This document shows positions 8,296-17,841 of a stretch of DNA of 64,000 bases, piece by piece. The stretch lies in the NCBI RefSeq assembly GCF_022808595.1, contig NZ_JAKUCN010000005.1:62001-126000 (forward strand). Reading direction: 5' to 3'. The position numbers and the translations under genes were made by a program. The notes under the pieces were generated by a model. It saw only the letters and a list, made by a program, of their open reading frames with translations. It ran no database searches and was not told the DNA's origin. The first letter of the stretch is position 1; the number at the start of each line of letters is the position of its first letter. The stretch comes from Microvirga solisilvae. Lineage in GTDB: Bacteria; Pseudomonadota; Alphaproteobacteria; Rhizobiales; Beijerinckiaceae.

Positions 8296-10245
8296 ATGAT
8301 TGCTGTTGAAGCGTACGCGGCGGCGCAGGACAAGGAACGTTTTCAGCTCCTCGTCGATGCCGTCACGGACTACGCCATCTACATGCTCGATCCGAACGGC
8401 ATCATCGCCAGCTGGAATTCCGGAGCACAGCGCTTCAAGGGCTATACCGAAAGCGAAATTCTCGGAGAGCATTTCTCCCGTTTCTATACCGATGAGGACC
8501 GCGCCACGGGCCTGCCCCAGCGCGCGCTCGCCACCGCCGCGAGTGAAGGCAAGTTCGAGGCCGAGGGCTGGCGCGTGCGCAAGGACGGCACGCGCTTCTG
8601 GGCGCATGTCATCATCGATCCGATCCTCGACCGCGAGGGCAACGTCCTCGGTTTTGCGAAGATCACGCGCGATCTGACTGAACGGCGAAAGGCGGAAGAA
8701 GCCTTACGCGAAAGCGAGCGACACTTTCGGCTGCTGGTGCAAGGTGTCACCGACTACGCCATCTATATGCTCGACACGCAAGGCCATGTGTCGAGCTGGA
8801 ATGCCGGCGCGCAGCGTATCAAGGGCTACACCGAAGGCGAAATCAGGGGACAGCACTTCTCGCGCTTCTACACGGACGAAGACCGCGCCACCGGGTTGCC
8901 TCGGCACGCCCTCGAGACCGCACGGCGCGAGGGCCGGTTCGAAGCGGAAGGCTGGCGCGTGCGCAAGGACGGCACGCGCTTCTGGGCCTGCATCGTCATC
9001 GATCCGATCTACGACGACACAAAGACCCATATCGGCTATGCCAAGATCACGCGTGACATCACCGAGCGCCGCGATGCCCAGGAGGCTTTGGCGCAGACAC
9101 AGGCTGCGTTGTTCCAGGCGCAGAAGATGGAAACCGTGGGCCAGCTCACGGGCGGCCTCGCGCATGACTTCAACAACCTCTTGATGATCATCGTCAACAA
9201 CCTGGATTTCCTGACGCGCACCGTGCATGGCGTCCGCGAGCGCCGCCTGATCGAGAGCGCGCATCGTGCCGCCGAGCGCGGTGCACAGCTGACACAACAG
9301 CTGCTCGCCTTTTCGCGCCGTCAGCCGCTGCAGCCTGCGCTGCACAATCCGAGCACGCTGATCTCAGGCTTCGAGACAGTCCTGCAGCGCGCCTGCGGCG
9401 AGACTGTGAAGTTTGGTCTCGCCCTGCCCTCGCGCGTAAGCGCGATCAATGTGGATGGTGCACAATTCGAGGCTGCGCTCCTCAATCTCGTGGTCAATGC
9501 GCGTGACGCCATGCCGAACGGAGGCGATCTAAAGATTGCCGTAAGCGAAACCGAGCTGGGCGAAGATCGCGCCGAGATCTGGGGCCTCGTCCCAGGGCCC
9601 TACGTCGTCGTCACCGTCCAGGATACGGGCACGGGCATGACACCGGAGGTGGCCTCGCGGGTCTTCGAGCCCTTCTTCACGACGAAGGAAATCGGCAAAG
9701 GCACGGGTCTCGGCTTGAGCCAAGTCTATGGGTTCATCACCCAGTCCGGCGGACACATCAAGGTGAACAGCACGCTTGGTCAGGGCACGACGATCACCAT
9801 GCTTTTGCCTGCCCATAGCGGCACCGAGCCTGCGGTCGAGGAGCCCGAATCCCAGACCCTCCGTCCCGCCCGGAATAGCGCGGGCACGGTGCTGATCGTC
9901 GAGGACGAACCCGCTGTTCTGGAGGTCGCGAAAGAGATCTTCGACAGCCTGGGCTATGACGCGCTGACGGCACCCGATGCACCTCATGCCATCGAGGTGC
10001 TCGCAGGCGGCTCACCTGTCGATGTGCTGTTCAGCGACGTCGTCATGCCCAATGGAATGAACGGGTTCGAACTCTCCCGTAGGGCCCGCGAGATGCGCCC
10101 CAACATCAAGGTCCTGCTCGCCTCCGGCTATCCCATGTCGGCCTTGCCGCCGGAGGGGTTCGACCAGGACATCTCCTTCATCAGCAAGCCCTATCGCTGG
10201 ACGGAGCTGGCCGACAAGCTGCGCAACCTGCGCACCGGAAGCTAG
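8296..10245 (+). CDS. Hybrid sensor histidine kinase with duplicated PAS domains
   Basis: A 649-residue cytoplasmic signalling protein with no membrane segment. Order: PAS 1 (about 15-135), PAS 2 (about 146-268), a short coiled linker, HisKA with phospho-acceptor His290 in GGLAHDFNN, an HATPase with N box (NLVVNARDAMPNGG), DTGTGM and GKGTGLGLS boxes, and a C-terminal receiver with the LIVEDE acidic pair and phosphorylatable Asp581 in LFSDVVMP. The two PAS domains are nearly identical over long stretches (for example FSRFYTDEDRATGLP in both), implying recent duplication. The light-sensing LOV cysteine motif is absent, so the ligand is unknown. No response regulator or output gene is adjacent. 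Confidence 0.93.
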   Translation: MIAVEAYAAAQDKERFQLLVDAVTDYAIYMLDPNGIIASWNSGAQRFKGYTESEILGEHFSRFYTDEDRATGLPQRALATAASEGKFEAEGWRVRKDGTRFWAHVIIDPILDREGNVLGFAKITRDLTERRKAEEALRESERHFRLLVQGVTDYAIYMLDTQGHVSSWNAGAQRIKGYTEGEIRGQHFSRFYTDEDRATGLPRHALETARREGRFEAEGWRVRKDGTRFWACIVIDPIYDDTKTHIGYAKITRDITERRDAQEALAQTQAALFQAQKMETVGQLTGGLAHDFNNLLMIIVNNLDFLTRTVHGVRERRLIESAHRAAERGAQLTQQLLAFSRRQPLQPALHNPSTLISGFETVLQRACGETVKFGLALPSRVSAINVDGAQFEAALLNLVVNARDAMPNGGDLKIAVSETELGEDRAEIWGLVPGPYVVVTVQDTGTGMTPEVASRVFEPFFTTKEIGKGTGLGLSQVYGFITQSGGHIKVNSTLGQGTTITMLLPAHSGTEPAVEEPESQTLRPARNSAGTVLIVEDEPAVLEVAKEIFDSLGYDALTAPDAPHAIEVLAGGSPVDVLFSDVVMPNGMNGFELSRRAREMRPNIKVLLASGYPMSALPPEGFDQDISFISKPYRWTELADKLRNLRTGS

Positions 10246-10318
10246 AAAAGCCACCGCCTCCCGTGATCCGACGGATCGGATCTTTCCGTTTTCGCTCAAG
10301 CCCGCTACACCTTGGCCC

Positions 10319-10927
10319 ATGACCGACGGACTGATCCTTCACCCTGACAACAAGCACCGCTGCTGGTGGCCCGGCACGGACCCTTTCTATGTCGCCTATC
10401 ACGACACCGAATGGGGCGTGCCCGAATTCGACGACCGCGCCCTGTTCGAGAAGCTCATTCTCGATGGCTTCCAGGCGGGATTGTCCTGGATCACCATCCT
10501 GCGCAAGCGCGAGAATTTCAGGACAGCCTTCGCAGGTTTCGAGCCGGAGAAGATCGTGCGCTTCGACCAGAAGAAGGTCGAGGCGCTGATGCTCGACACC
10601 GGCATCGTGCGCAACCGCGCCAAGATCGAGGCGACGATTGCAGGCGCGCGCGCATGGCTTGCCATTCAGGAGCGCGGCGGCTTCTCGCACTTCCTCTGGA
10701 ATTTCATCGATGGCCGCCCGATCCAGAACAATCTGAAAAGCCGTTCGCAGGTGCAGGCGGAAACGGATGTGTCGAAGCGCATCTCGAAAGCTCTGCGCGC
10801 GGAAGGCTTCAACTTCGTCGGCCCCACCATCGTCTATGCCTTCATGCAGGCGGTGGGCATGGCGAACGATCATCTCGTCGGCTGCTACCGCCATGCGGAA
10901 TGCGCAGCGCTCGCCGAGAAACTCTAA
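10319..10927 (+). CDS. tag: DNA-3-methyladenine glycosylase I
   Basis: A 202-residue enzyme excising 3-methyladenine from alkylated DNA. It carries the Tag hallmarks CWW near the N-terminus, YHDTEWGVP, FEKLILDGFQAGLSWITILRKRE and the late GPTIVYAFMQAVGMANDH...CYRH. The zinc-binding Cys and His residues of the family (early Cys, HDTEWG His, C-terminal Cys and His) are all visible. It ends in a TAATG overlap with the HD-domain gene, so the two are co-translated. ogt, mutY and a UDG elsewhere in the window are other base-repair enzymes. Confidence 0.93.
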   Translation: MTDGLILHPDNKHRCWWPGTDPFYVAYHDTEWGVPEFDDRALFEKLILDGFQAGLSWITILRKRENFRTAFAGFEPEKIVRFDQKKVEALMLDTGIVRNRAKIEATIAGARAWLAIQERGGFSHFLWNFIDGRPIQNNLKSRSQVQAETDVSKRISKALRAEGFNFVGPTIVYAFMQAVGMANDHLVGCYRHAECAALAEKL

Positions 10928-11517
10928 TGGCGAAGGAACCGCGCGTCTGGCAGCGGATGCTTTCGGGCCGCCGCCTCAACCTGCTCGATCCATCGCCCCT
11001 CGATGTGGAGCTCGACGACATCGCGCATGGTCTCGCGCGCGTCGCGCGCTGGAACGGGCAGACGATCGGCGATCACATCTTCTCGGTGGCGCAGCATTCC
11101 CTGCTCGTGGAATCTATCGCCGATCATCTCGACCCCGGAATGCCACGTGCCACGCGTCTTGCCGTGCTGCTGCACGATGCGCCTGAATACGTGATCGGCG
11201 ATATCATATCGCCGTTTAAAGCAGTGATCGGCGATGCCTATAAGGCTATCGAAGCGGGTTTGCTCGGCGCGATCCATCTTCATTTCGGATTGCCCGCCGC
11301 GCCCAGCGCCGCGTTGAAGCGTTTCATCAAGCAGGCTGACCGTCAGGCCGCGTTCCTCGAAGCCACGCACCTTGCAGGTTTCAGTCGCGAGGAGGCAATT
11401 AAGTTCTTCGGGCGACCGGAGCCTCTGCCGCGCGGCGTGCAGGCATGGCTGAAGCCGCTGCCTGTATCAGAGGCCGAAGATCGTTTCCGCGAGCGCGCTC
11501 TCGCCGTCATCTCGTAA
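10927..11517 (+). CDS. HD-domain hydrolase (YfbR-like 5'-nucleotidase family)
   Basis: A 196-residue HD-superfamily phosphohydrolase. The metal-binding set is visible: His in GDHIFSVAQHSLLV, the HD doublet in LAVLLHDAPEYVIGDI, and an Asp in KQADRQAAFLEA. This resembles YfbR-type deoxynucleoside 5'-monophosphatases, but the exact substrate is inferred. The start is the ATG overlapping the tag stop by one base. A longer open frame upstream is only the shadow of tag. Pairing with a repair glycosylase suggests a housekeeping nucleotide-pool role at most. Confidence 0.8.
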   Translation: MAKEPRVWQRMLSGRRLNLLDPSPLDVELDDIAHGLARVARWNGQTIGDHIFSVAQHSLLVESIADHLDPGMPRATRLAVLLHDAPEYVIGDIISPFKAVIGDAYKAIEAGLLGAIHLHFGLPAAPSAALKRFIKQADRQAAFLEATHLAGFSREEAIKFFGRPEPLPRGVQAWLKPLPVSEAEDRFRERALAVIS

Positions 11518-11531
11518 GACGGGATGGCGCG

Positions 11532-12065
11532 ATGCCGACACTCCATGTCTGTCCTCTCTCCTGTCTCGATGAAACACTCGCCGCTATCGGTCCAAGCCAT
11601 CTGGTGAGCCTCATGAGCATGGGCGCGGAGGTGGAGCGTCCCGCTTCGATTGTGCCTCACAATCATCTCTCCATCAGTGTGAACGACATCGTGGAGCCGA
11701 GGGAAGGCTATGTGCTGGCTGCACCTGAACACATGCAGCAATTGCTCGCCTTCATACGGGCCTGGGACAGAAAGGCCCCCCTGCTCTTTCATTGCTGGGC
11801 CGGTATCAGCCGTTCGACGGCAGCGGCCTATATCGCGGCCTGTACTCTCGCGCCCGAGCGCGACGAGGCGGAGCTTGCCCGTGCGCTCAGAAGCGCTGCG
11901 CCATCCGCTACGCCCAATGCACGCTTCGTGGCGCTTGCCGACGATCTCCTGAACAGGCAAGGCCGCATGGTCGCGGCCATCCGCGCCATCGGTCGGGGCG
12001 CGGAGGCTATGGAGGGCACGCCCTTCATGTTACAGCTTAACAGGGGTTCGTGCGATTCCACCTGA
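11532..12065 (+). CDS. Tyrosine phosphatase family protein
   Basis: A 177-residue cysteine-dependent phosphatase. The P-loop H-C-x5-R-S/T is seen as HCWAGISRST, with nucleophile Cys88 and Arg94. An upstream Asp in NDIVEPREG is a candidate general acid. The fold is of the dual-specificity/plant-type PTP kind. The ATG at 11532 gives the natural N-terminus (MPTLHVCPL); earlier in-frame codons overlap the HD gene. The ribosome site is weak (GGGATGG), consistent with read-through translation from the gene 14 bases upstream. The physiological substrate is unknown. Confidence 0.8.
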   Translation: MPTLHVCPLSCLDETLAAIGPSHLVSLMSMGAEVERPASIVPHNHLSISVNDIVEPREGYVLAAPEHMQQLLAFIRAWDRKAPLLFHCWAGISRSTAAAYIAACTLAPERDEAELARALRSAAPSATPNARFVALADDLLNRQGRMVAAIRAIGRGAEAMEGTPFMLQLNRGSCDST

Positions 12066-12101
12066 TGAAGGCGGCCCCGATCAACTTCTGAGGGCTCCTT
12101 C

Positions 12102-14804
12102 GTGGAAGACGTGTTGTTTGCTTTTGCCATCCTCCTGGCGATCTTGATCGGGATTGGCAGTCCTATCATCGCGATCGTCGGCATCGTCTTCGCGGCGCGA
12201 ACCAGGCGCGAACTTCAGCGCATCCAGCTTCGACTCGATCGCCTTGAGACGCAGACTCGCCCCGCGCAGGAGCCCGGCGCTGCCCAACAGACTGCTCCTG
12301 CGCCCGCTCCGGAAGCAGAGCTCGAGAAACCTCTCGAAGCAGCTCCGCCCACGGAAGTACCCGAAGCGCCCAAGCCGACATCCGTCCCGCCGGTTCCGGC
12401 AGTGGCGCCCCAGCCCATTCCTCCCCGTCAGGGCCTCGAAGAAAAGCTCGGCACCCGTTGGACTGTGTGGGTCGGCGGCGTGTCGCTGGCGCTCGGCGGC
12501 ATCTTCCTCGTCCGCTATTCCATCGAACAGAACCTGCTTACGCCGCAAACCCGCATTGCCCTCGGCATTCTCTTCGCGCTTGCTCTCATCGGCGTGGGCG
12601 AGTGGATGCGTCGCCGCGAACGCAGCATCGACCTGCCCGGCATTCCCAGCGCCCATGTTCCCAGCATCCTCACGGCTGCGGGCACCTGCACGGCCTTCGC
12701 TTCGGCTTATGCCGCCTACGCGCTCTACGGCCTGATCGGCCCCGGCACGGCCTTCGTGCTGCTTGGGCTCATCGCCGTTCTTGCGATGGTCGCCTCGACG
12801 CTGCATGGACCGATGCTTGCCGCACTCGGTCTTCTCGGCGCCATGGGCAGCCCGCTCCTTGTTTCATCCGACAGGCCGCAGCCCTGGGCGCTCGTGATCT
12901 ATCTCGCTTTCGTGGTTCTCCCCGCCTACGGCGTCGCGCGGCTTCGCCTGTGGCGCTGGCTCGCGCTTTCAGGCGCGGTGGGCGTATTGCTGTGGACGGT
13001 GCCGATCTTCTCCATCAGCTCGCACGAGGTGATGCCGGCCATGGTGCATCTGGTGCTCCAGGCAGGCTTTGCGGCCTTCTTCCTCGGCCTCGATCCCTAT
13101 GGCTCCATCCCCGATGAAGAGGCGCAGATCGATTGGGGCGCAAGCGCGGTCTTCTTCGCCTTCGCCTTTGCAGGCATCGTCATCGCGAGCACCATCGGCG
13201 CGGGAGACGCACGCGCCGTTTTCGTGGCTGCTCTCGCTCTGGTGCTGCTGGCCACAGGTTTTCGCGCCGCCAGCGTGTCGATGGCTTCCGCCAGTGCAGC
13301 GATGCTCGCCTTCGGCGCCCTGCTTGTCTGGCCTCTCGCCAACGAGTTGAGGGGCGATCCGGAAAACTTCCTTTTCCAGAGCGGCGATGCTTTCACCGCG
13401 CGCCCTTACGCACTCAACACCTATCTCGCTCTGGCGGGCATTCTCACCCCCGTTATCGCCGCTGCATCGCTGTTGCGGCTGGCACGCTCGCAAGGTTTGC
13501 GCCTGCCCGTTGCGGCTTGGTACGCAGCCGCCGCAAGCGCCGGGCCTCTTCTCATCCTGATCGCCGCCTATTGGCGCGTGACGGAGTTCGAGCGCAGCCT
13601 GTCCTTCGCAGTTGTGGCAGGAATCATCGCGCTTGCTTTCGTGCTCGCCTCGCAATGGCTGATGCGTCGGGACCTTGAGACGAATGCCGCCATCCGCCTC
13701 GCGCTCGGCGCCACCGCATCGGCGGCGCTCGGCGCGGTGGCTTTGGGCCTTACCTTCGCCCTCGAGAAGGGCATGCTAACGGTGGCCTTCGCGCTGGCAG
13801 CGTTGGGCACCGCCTGGGTGGCGGAACGCATCGCCATTCCGGCCCTGCGCTACGCGGTGGGAGCCATCGGAGTGATCGTGCTGGGCCGCCTGATTTGGGA
13901 GCCCACGATCGTCGGCGGCGATCCGGGGCCCGTGATCTTCAATTGGCTGCTCTGGGGCTATGGCGTTCCCGCCGTTTCGTTCTGGCTGGCCAGCCGCCTG
14001 ATGGAGCGCTCGGGACGCGACCGAATCGTTCAGCTCACCGAGGGCCTCTCCATCGTCTTCGCGGCTCTTCTGGTGTTCTTCGAGATTCGCCATGCGGTGC
14101 ATGGGGGCGATCCGCTGGCCGACAAATTCACCCTTGTGGAGAACGGCCTCATTGCGACAGAAAGCCTCGCCTTCGCGATCCTGCTCACGAGGCTCGATAT
14201 CCGCAGGGCCGACCCGATCTATCGCTGGGGAGCACTGGCTTTCCGGGTCATCTCGTTCTTCTACTGCTTCTTCGGGCTTTTCCTCGGTGGAAATCCGTTG
14301 ATTTCCAAACAGCAGGCTTTAGGCGGCGTGATCCTCAACAGCCTGCTCTTGGCCTATCTCCTGCCTTCGATCCTGGCGGGTGTGCTGGCTTATGTGGAGA
14401 GGAACTCTCGCCCTTACTACTATGCCCTCTCCTCGGCGGTCTTAAGCCTCCTCCTGCAATGGGCCTATGTAGCCCTGGAGATCCGGCGGATTTTCCACGG
14501 GCCGGTCCTGAGCCTTCGCCTCGGCTTCACCCAGGGCGAACAATGGAGCTATTCCGTGGCGCTTCTTGTCATCGGCATGGTCCTGCTCGGCTTTGGCATT
14601 CTCCGGGACAACCGCTTTGCGCGCATCGCCTCGGCGGTCTATCTTGTGCTGGCCGTTCTGAAGGTGTTCATCATCGACCTGTCCAATCTGGAAGGCGTGA
14701 TGCGGGCCCTGTCATTTATTGGCCTCGGGCTTGTTCTCATCGGCATCGGCCTCGTTTATCAGAGGTTCCTCGTCCGGCGCCCGGGCAATGCCGTCCTTCC
14801 TTAA
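12102..14804 (+). CDS. DUF2339 multi-pass membrane protein
   Basis: A 900-residue integral membrane protein starting at GTG. After one N-terminal membrane helix (about 5-32) comes a short coiled segment (RRELQRIQLRLDRLE), then a Pro/Ala/Glu-rich linker to about residue 115, a conserved LEEKLGTRWTVWVGGVSLALGG entry, and more than twenty hydrophobic helices to the end. This layout is that of DUF2339, a family of unknown function common in Proteobacteria. No catalytic motif is evident. It ends 39 bases before xseB, with no clear terminator between. Confidence 0.85.
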   Translation: MEDVLFAFAILLAILIGIGSPIIAIVGIVFAARTRRELQRIQLRLDRLETQTRPAQEPGAAQQTAPAPAPEAELEKPLEAAPPTEVPEAPKPTSVPPVPAVAPQPIPPRQGLEEKLGTRWTVWVGGVSLALGGIFLVRYSIEQNLLTPQTRIALGILFALALIGVGEWMRRRERSIDLPGIPSAHVPSILTAAGTCTAFASAYAAYALYGLIGPGTAFVLLGLIAVLAMVASTLHGPMLAALGLLGAMGSPLLVSSDRPQPWALVIYLAFVVLPAYGVARLRLWRWLALSGAVGVLLWTVPIFSISSHEVMPAMVHLVLQAGFAAFFLGLDPYGSIPDEEAQIDWGASAVFFAFAFAGIVIASTIGAGDARAVFVAALALVLLATGFRAASVSMASASAAMLAFGALLVWPLANELRGDPENFLFQSGDAFTARPYALNTYLALAGILTPVIAAASLLRLARSQGLRLPVAAWYAAAASAGPLLILIAAYWRVTEFERSLSFAVVAGIIALAFVLASQWLMRRDLETNAAIRLALGATASAALGAVALGLTFALEKGMLTVAFALAALGTAWVAERIAIPALRYAVGAIGVIVLGRLIWEPTIVGGDPGPVIFNWLLWGYGVPAVSFWLASRLMERSGRDRIVQLTEGLSIVFAALLVFFEIRHAVHGGDPLADKFTLVENGLIATESLAFAILLTRLDIRRADPIYRWGALAFRVISFFYCFFGLFLGGNPLISKQQALGGVILNSLLLAYLLPSILAGVLAYVERNSRPYYYALSSAVLSLLLQWAYVALEIRRIFHGPVLSLRLGFTQGEQWSYSVALLVIGMVLLGFGILRDNRFARIASAVYLVLAVLKVFIIDLSNLEGVMRALSFIGLGLVLIGIGLVYQRFLVRRPGNAVLP

Positions 14805-14843
14805 AAAGGGCGGAGAAATAACGATTTTTGAGCGGATAGCTGC

Positions 14844-15092
14844 ATGACCGACACCACTTCCATCAAGACCCTCCCCTTCGAGAAGGCCCTGGCCGAGCTG
14901 GAGGAGATCGTGCGGCGGCTTGAGCGCGGCGATGTGCCCCTCGAGGATTCGATCGCCATCTACGAGCGCGGCGAGGCCTTGAAGAAGCATTGCGAGCATC
15001 TCCTGAAGAAGGCCGAGGCCCGGATCGAGAAGATCACCATCGGCCCGGACGGGGCGGCCTCCGGCACGGCCCCGCTGGACGTTGCGGAATAA
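14844..15092 (+). CDS. xseB: Exodeoxyribonuclease VII small subunit
   Basis: An 82-residue protein whose core [55 protein letters not shown] is the two-helix coiled-coil of XseB, which binds the large subunit XseA and processes single-stranded DNA into oligonucleotides. Length and the [11 protein letters not shown] motif are diagnostic. xseA is not in the window. Placement just before dxs is the common order in Hyphomicrobiales. Confidence 0.93.
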   Translation: MTDTTSIKTLPFEKALAELEEIVRRLERGDVPLEDSIAIYERGEALKKHCEHLLKKAEARIEKITIGPDGAASGTAPLDVAE

Positions 15093-15113
15093 GGCGGAGC
15101 TTCGGGCTCAAAA

Positions 15114-15138
15114 GGGCTGGTTCCGGTTTGACCAGCCC
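15114..15138 (+). terminator. Inverted repeat between xseB and dxs
   Basis: GGGCTGGT (15114-15121) pairs with ACCAGCCC (15131-15138) around a 9-base loop. There is no T-run, so it is a weak terminator candidate or an attenuating leader hairpin for dxs. Confidence 0.35.
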
Positions 15139-15198
15139 CTCCGCACTCCCTATGTCCAGATGTGGCCGGCCTTCGGCGAACCTTAGGTGAGAACAACC

Positions 15199-17106
15199 TT
15201 GTCCACCCCTATTCTCGACACCATCCAGACCCCGGACGATCTCCGGCAGCTTTCCGAGAGCCAGCTCAAGCAGGTGGCGGACGAGCTGCGCACGGAGACC
15301 ATCAGCGCCGTCTCCGTCACGGGCGGACACCTGGGCGCGGGCCTCGGCGTGGTCGAGCTAACGGTGGCGCTCCATTACGTGTTCGACACCCCCCGGGACC
15401 GGCTGATCTGGGACGTGGGTCATCAGGCCTATCCCCACAAGATCCTCACTGGCCGCCGCGACCGCATCCGGACGCTTCGCCAAGCGGGTGGCCTATCGGG
15501 CTTCACCAAGCGCTTAGAGAGCGAATACGACCCCTTCGGCGCCGCGCACACCTCGACCTCGATCTCGGCGGGCCTCGGCATGGCCGTGGCGCGGGATCTC
15601 GAAGGCAAGCAGAACAACGTCATCGCCGTGATCGGCGACGGCGCCATGTCGGCGGGCATGGCCTATGAGGCCATGAACAACGCGGGCGCCATGCATTCGC
15701 GCCTCATCGTCATCCTCAACGACAACGACATGTCGATCGCCCCGCCCACGGGCGCCATGTCGTCCTATCTCGCGCGGCTTGTTTCCGGTGGCACCTATCG
15801 CGGCATCCGCGAGACCGCCAAGCAGCTCGCGAAAAAGCTTCCCAAATTCTTCTACGAGAAGGCGCAGCGCGCCGAGGAATTCGCCCGCGGTTTCTGGACC
15901 GGCGGCACCATGTTCGAGGAGCTCGGCTTCTACTATGTCGGCCCCATCGACGGTCACAACCTCGATCATCTTCTGCCGATCCTGAAGAACGTGCGCGATT
16001 CCGAGACGGGACCGATCCTCGTTCACGTCGTCACGCAGAAGGGCAAGGGCTACGCGCCTGCGGAGGCTGCCGCCGACAAGTATCACGGCGTCGTCACCTT
16101 CGACGTTGTGACGGGCGCGCAGGCCAAGCCGAAAGCAAATGCGCCGTCCTACACCAAGGTGTTCGGCGAAAGCCTCATCAAGGAAGCGCAAGCCGACGAC
16201 AAGATCGTCGCCATCACGGCGGCGATGCCCTCCGGCACGGGCGTCGATCTTTTCGAAAAAGCATTCCCTGCACGCACCTTCGACGTGGGCATTGCCGAGC
16301 AGCATGCAGTGACATTCGCCGCCGGCATGGCGACGGAAGGCTACAAACCGTTCTGCGCGATCTATTCCACCTTCCTGCAGCGCGCCTACGATCAGGTGAT
16401 CCACGACGTGTCGATCCAGAACCTGCCGGTGCGCTTCGCCATCGACCGCGCGGGCCTCGTCGGTGCGGACGGGCCCACTCATGCAGGCTCCTTCGACATC
16501 GCCTATCTCGGCTGCCTGCCGAACATGGTTGTGATGGCGGCCGCCGACGAAGCGGAACTGGTGCACATGGTCGCCACCGCCGCTGCCTATGACGATGGCC
16601 CCATCGCCTTCCGCTATCCGCGCGGCGAAGGCGTCGGCGTCGACATGCCCGAGAAAGGTATTCCGCTTGCCATCGGCAAGGGCCGCATCGTCAAGCAAGG
16701 CAGCCGCATCGCCATTCTGTCCCTTGGCACGCGCCTCGGCGAAGCATTGAAGGCGGCGGAAGAACTCGAAGCGCGCGGGCTTTCCACCACTGTGGCCGAT
16801 GCCCGCTTCGCAAAGCCCCTCGACGAGGAGATGATCCTCAAGCTCGCCCGCGAGCACGAGGTTCTCGTCACCGTGGAAGAAGGCTCCATGGGCGGCTTCG
16901 GCTCCTTCGTGCTGCAGCTTCTCTCCGACAAGGGCGCGCTCGATCGCGGCACACTGAAAGTGCGTTCCCTAGTGCTGCCTGATACCTATCAGGATCACGA
17001 CAAGCCCGAGCGCATGTATGCCGATGCCGGCCTCGATGCTCCGGGCATCGTGAAGAAGGTGTTCGAGGCCCTCGGTCAGGAAGAGACCCGCAAGGCGCGG
17101 GCCTGA
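15199..17106 (+). CDS. dxs: 1-deoxy-D-xylulose-5-phosphate synthase
   Basis: A 635-residue thiamine-diphosphate enzyme condensing pyruvate and glyceraldehyde 3-phosphate, the first step of the MEP isoprenoid route. The early catalytic His lies in [17 protein letters not shown], the ThDP/Mg motif is [18 protein letters not shown]...NDNDMS, and the Glu that activates thiamine is in [16 protein letters not shown] favour the TTG at 15199 because AGGTGA precedes it by about eight bases; a GTG at 15187 in the same frame is the alternative. tlyA follows after six bases. ispE and ispB, later steps of isoprenoid synthesis, are elsewhere in the window. Confidence 0.95.
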   Translation: MSTPILDTIQTPDDLRQLSESQLKQVADELRTETISAVSVTGGHLGAGLGVVELTVALHYVFDTPRDRLIWDVGHQAYPHKILTGRRDRIRTLRQAGGLSGFTKRLESEYDPFGAAHTSTSISAGLGMAVARDLEGKQNNVIAVIGDGAMSAGMAYEAMNNAGAMHSRLIVILNDNDMSIAPPTGAMSSYLARLVSGGTYRGIRETAKQLAKKLPKFFYEKAQRAEEFARGFWTGGTMFEELGFYYVGPIDGHNLDHLLPILKNVRDSETGPILVHVVTQKGKGYAPAEAAADKYHGVVTFDVVTGAQAKPKANAPSYTKVFGESLIKEAQADDKIVAITAAMPSGTGVDLFEKAFPARTFDVGIAEQHAVTFAAGMATEGYKPFCAIYSTFLQRAYDQVIHDVSIQNLPVRFAIDRAGLVGADGPTHAGSFDIAYLGCLPNMVVMAAADEAELVHMVATAAAYDDGPIAFRYPRGEGVGVDMPEKGIPLAIGKGRIVKQGSRIAILSLGTRLGEALKAAEELEARGLSTTVADARFAKPLDEEMILKLAREHEVLVTVEEGSMGGFGSFVLQLLSDKGALDRGTLKVRSLVLPDTYQDHDKPERMYADAGLDAPGIVKKVFEALGQEETRKARA

Positions 17107-17112
17107 CTTCGT

Positions 17113-17841
17113 ATGACCCGTAAACGTGCTGACGTCGTTCTCGTCGAGCGCGGCTTCTTTACGAGCCGTGCCCGGGCGCAGGAAGCCATTGCCGCCGGCC
17201 TCGTGACCGTGAACGGCGCCGCTCTGCGTAAGGCCTCCGAGACCGTTCCGGACGATGCCGTCATCACCGCCGAACAGCCGCATCCTTACGTCTCGCGTGG
17301 CGGCGTGAAGCTCGCAGCCGCCCTTGATATCTTCGCCATCGACCCGAAGGGCTGCATCTGCCTCGACATTGGCGCTTCCACCGGCGGCTTTACCGAAGTG
17401 CTGCTGATGCGCGATGCAAGCCATGTCTATGCGGTGGATGTGGGCCATTCGCAGCTTCATCCGAAAGTGGCGAATGATCCGCGCGTGATAAATCTCGAAG
17501 GCATTGATGCGCGCGTGCTCAATACCGCGCTCGTGCCCGAACCCGCCGATCTTCTCGTGTCGGATGTGAGCTTCATCTCGTTAAAGCTCGTTCTTCCCGC
17601 CGCCGTCGCGCTTCTTAACCCGCAGGCGAAGCTCGCGGTTCTCGTGAAGCCGCAATTCGAGGCTGGGCGCGACAACGTGAAGAAGGGCATCGTCCGTGAC
17701 CCGGAGGTGCATCGCGCCGTGTGCGACAATATCAGAGCCTTCGTCACATCTCTTGGATTTACTGTCGATGGCATCGTGCCCTCGCCTATCGAAGGCGGGG
17801 ACGGCAATCGCGAATTTTTGTTGGGAGCCCACCGTGGCTGA
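17113..17841 (+). CDS. tlyA: TlyA family rRNA 2'-O-methyltransferase
   Basis: A 242-residue protein with an N-terminal S4 RNA-binding domain (ADVVLVERGFFTSRARAQEAIAAGLVTVNG) followed by an FtsJ-like SAM methyltransferase domain (LDIGASTGGFTEVLL; VSDVSFISLKLVLP; LVKPQFEAGR). The family methylates cytidine 2'-OH in 16S/23S rRNA and is also annotated as hemolysin A; rRNA modification is the better-supported role. It overlaps the next gene by eight bases. The order dxs-tlyA-RNA methyltransferase is conserved in related bacteria. Confidence 0.9.
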   Translation: MTRKRADVVLVERGFFTSRARAQEAIAAGLVTVNGAALRKASETVPDDAVITAEQPHPYVSRGGVKLAAALDIFAIDPKGCICLDIGASTGGFTEVLLMRDASHVYAVDVGHSQLHPKVANDPRVINLEGIDARVLNTALVPEPADLLVSDVSFISLKLVLPAAVALLNPQAKLAVLVKPQFEAGRDNVKKGIVRDPEVHRAVCDNIRAFVTSLGFTVDGIVPSPIEGGDGNREFLLGAHRG

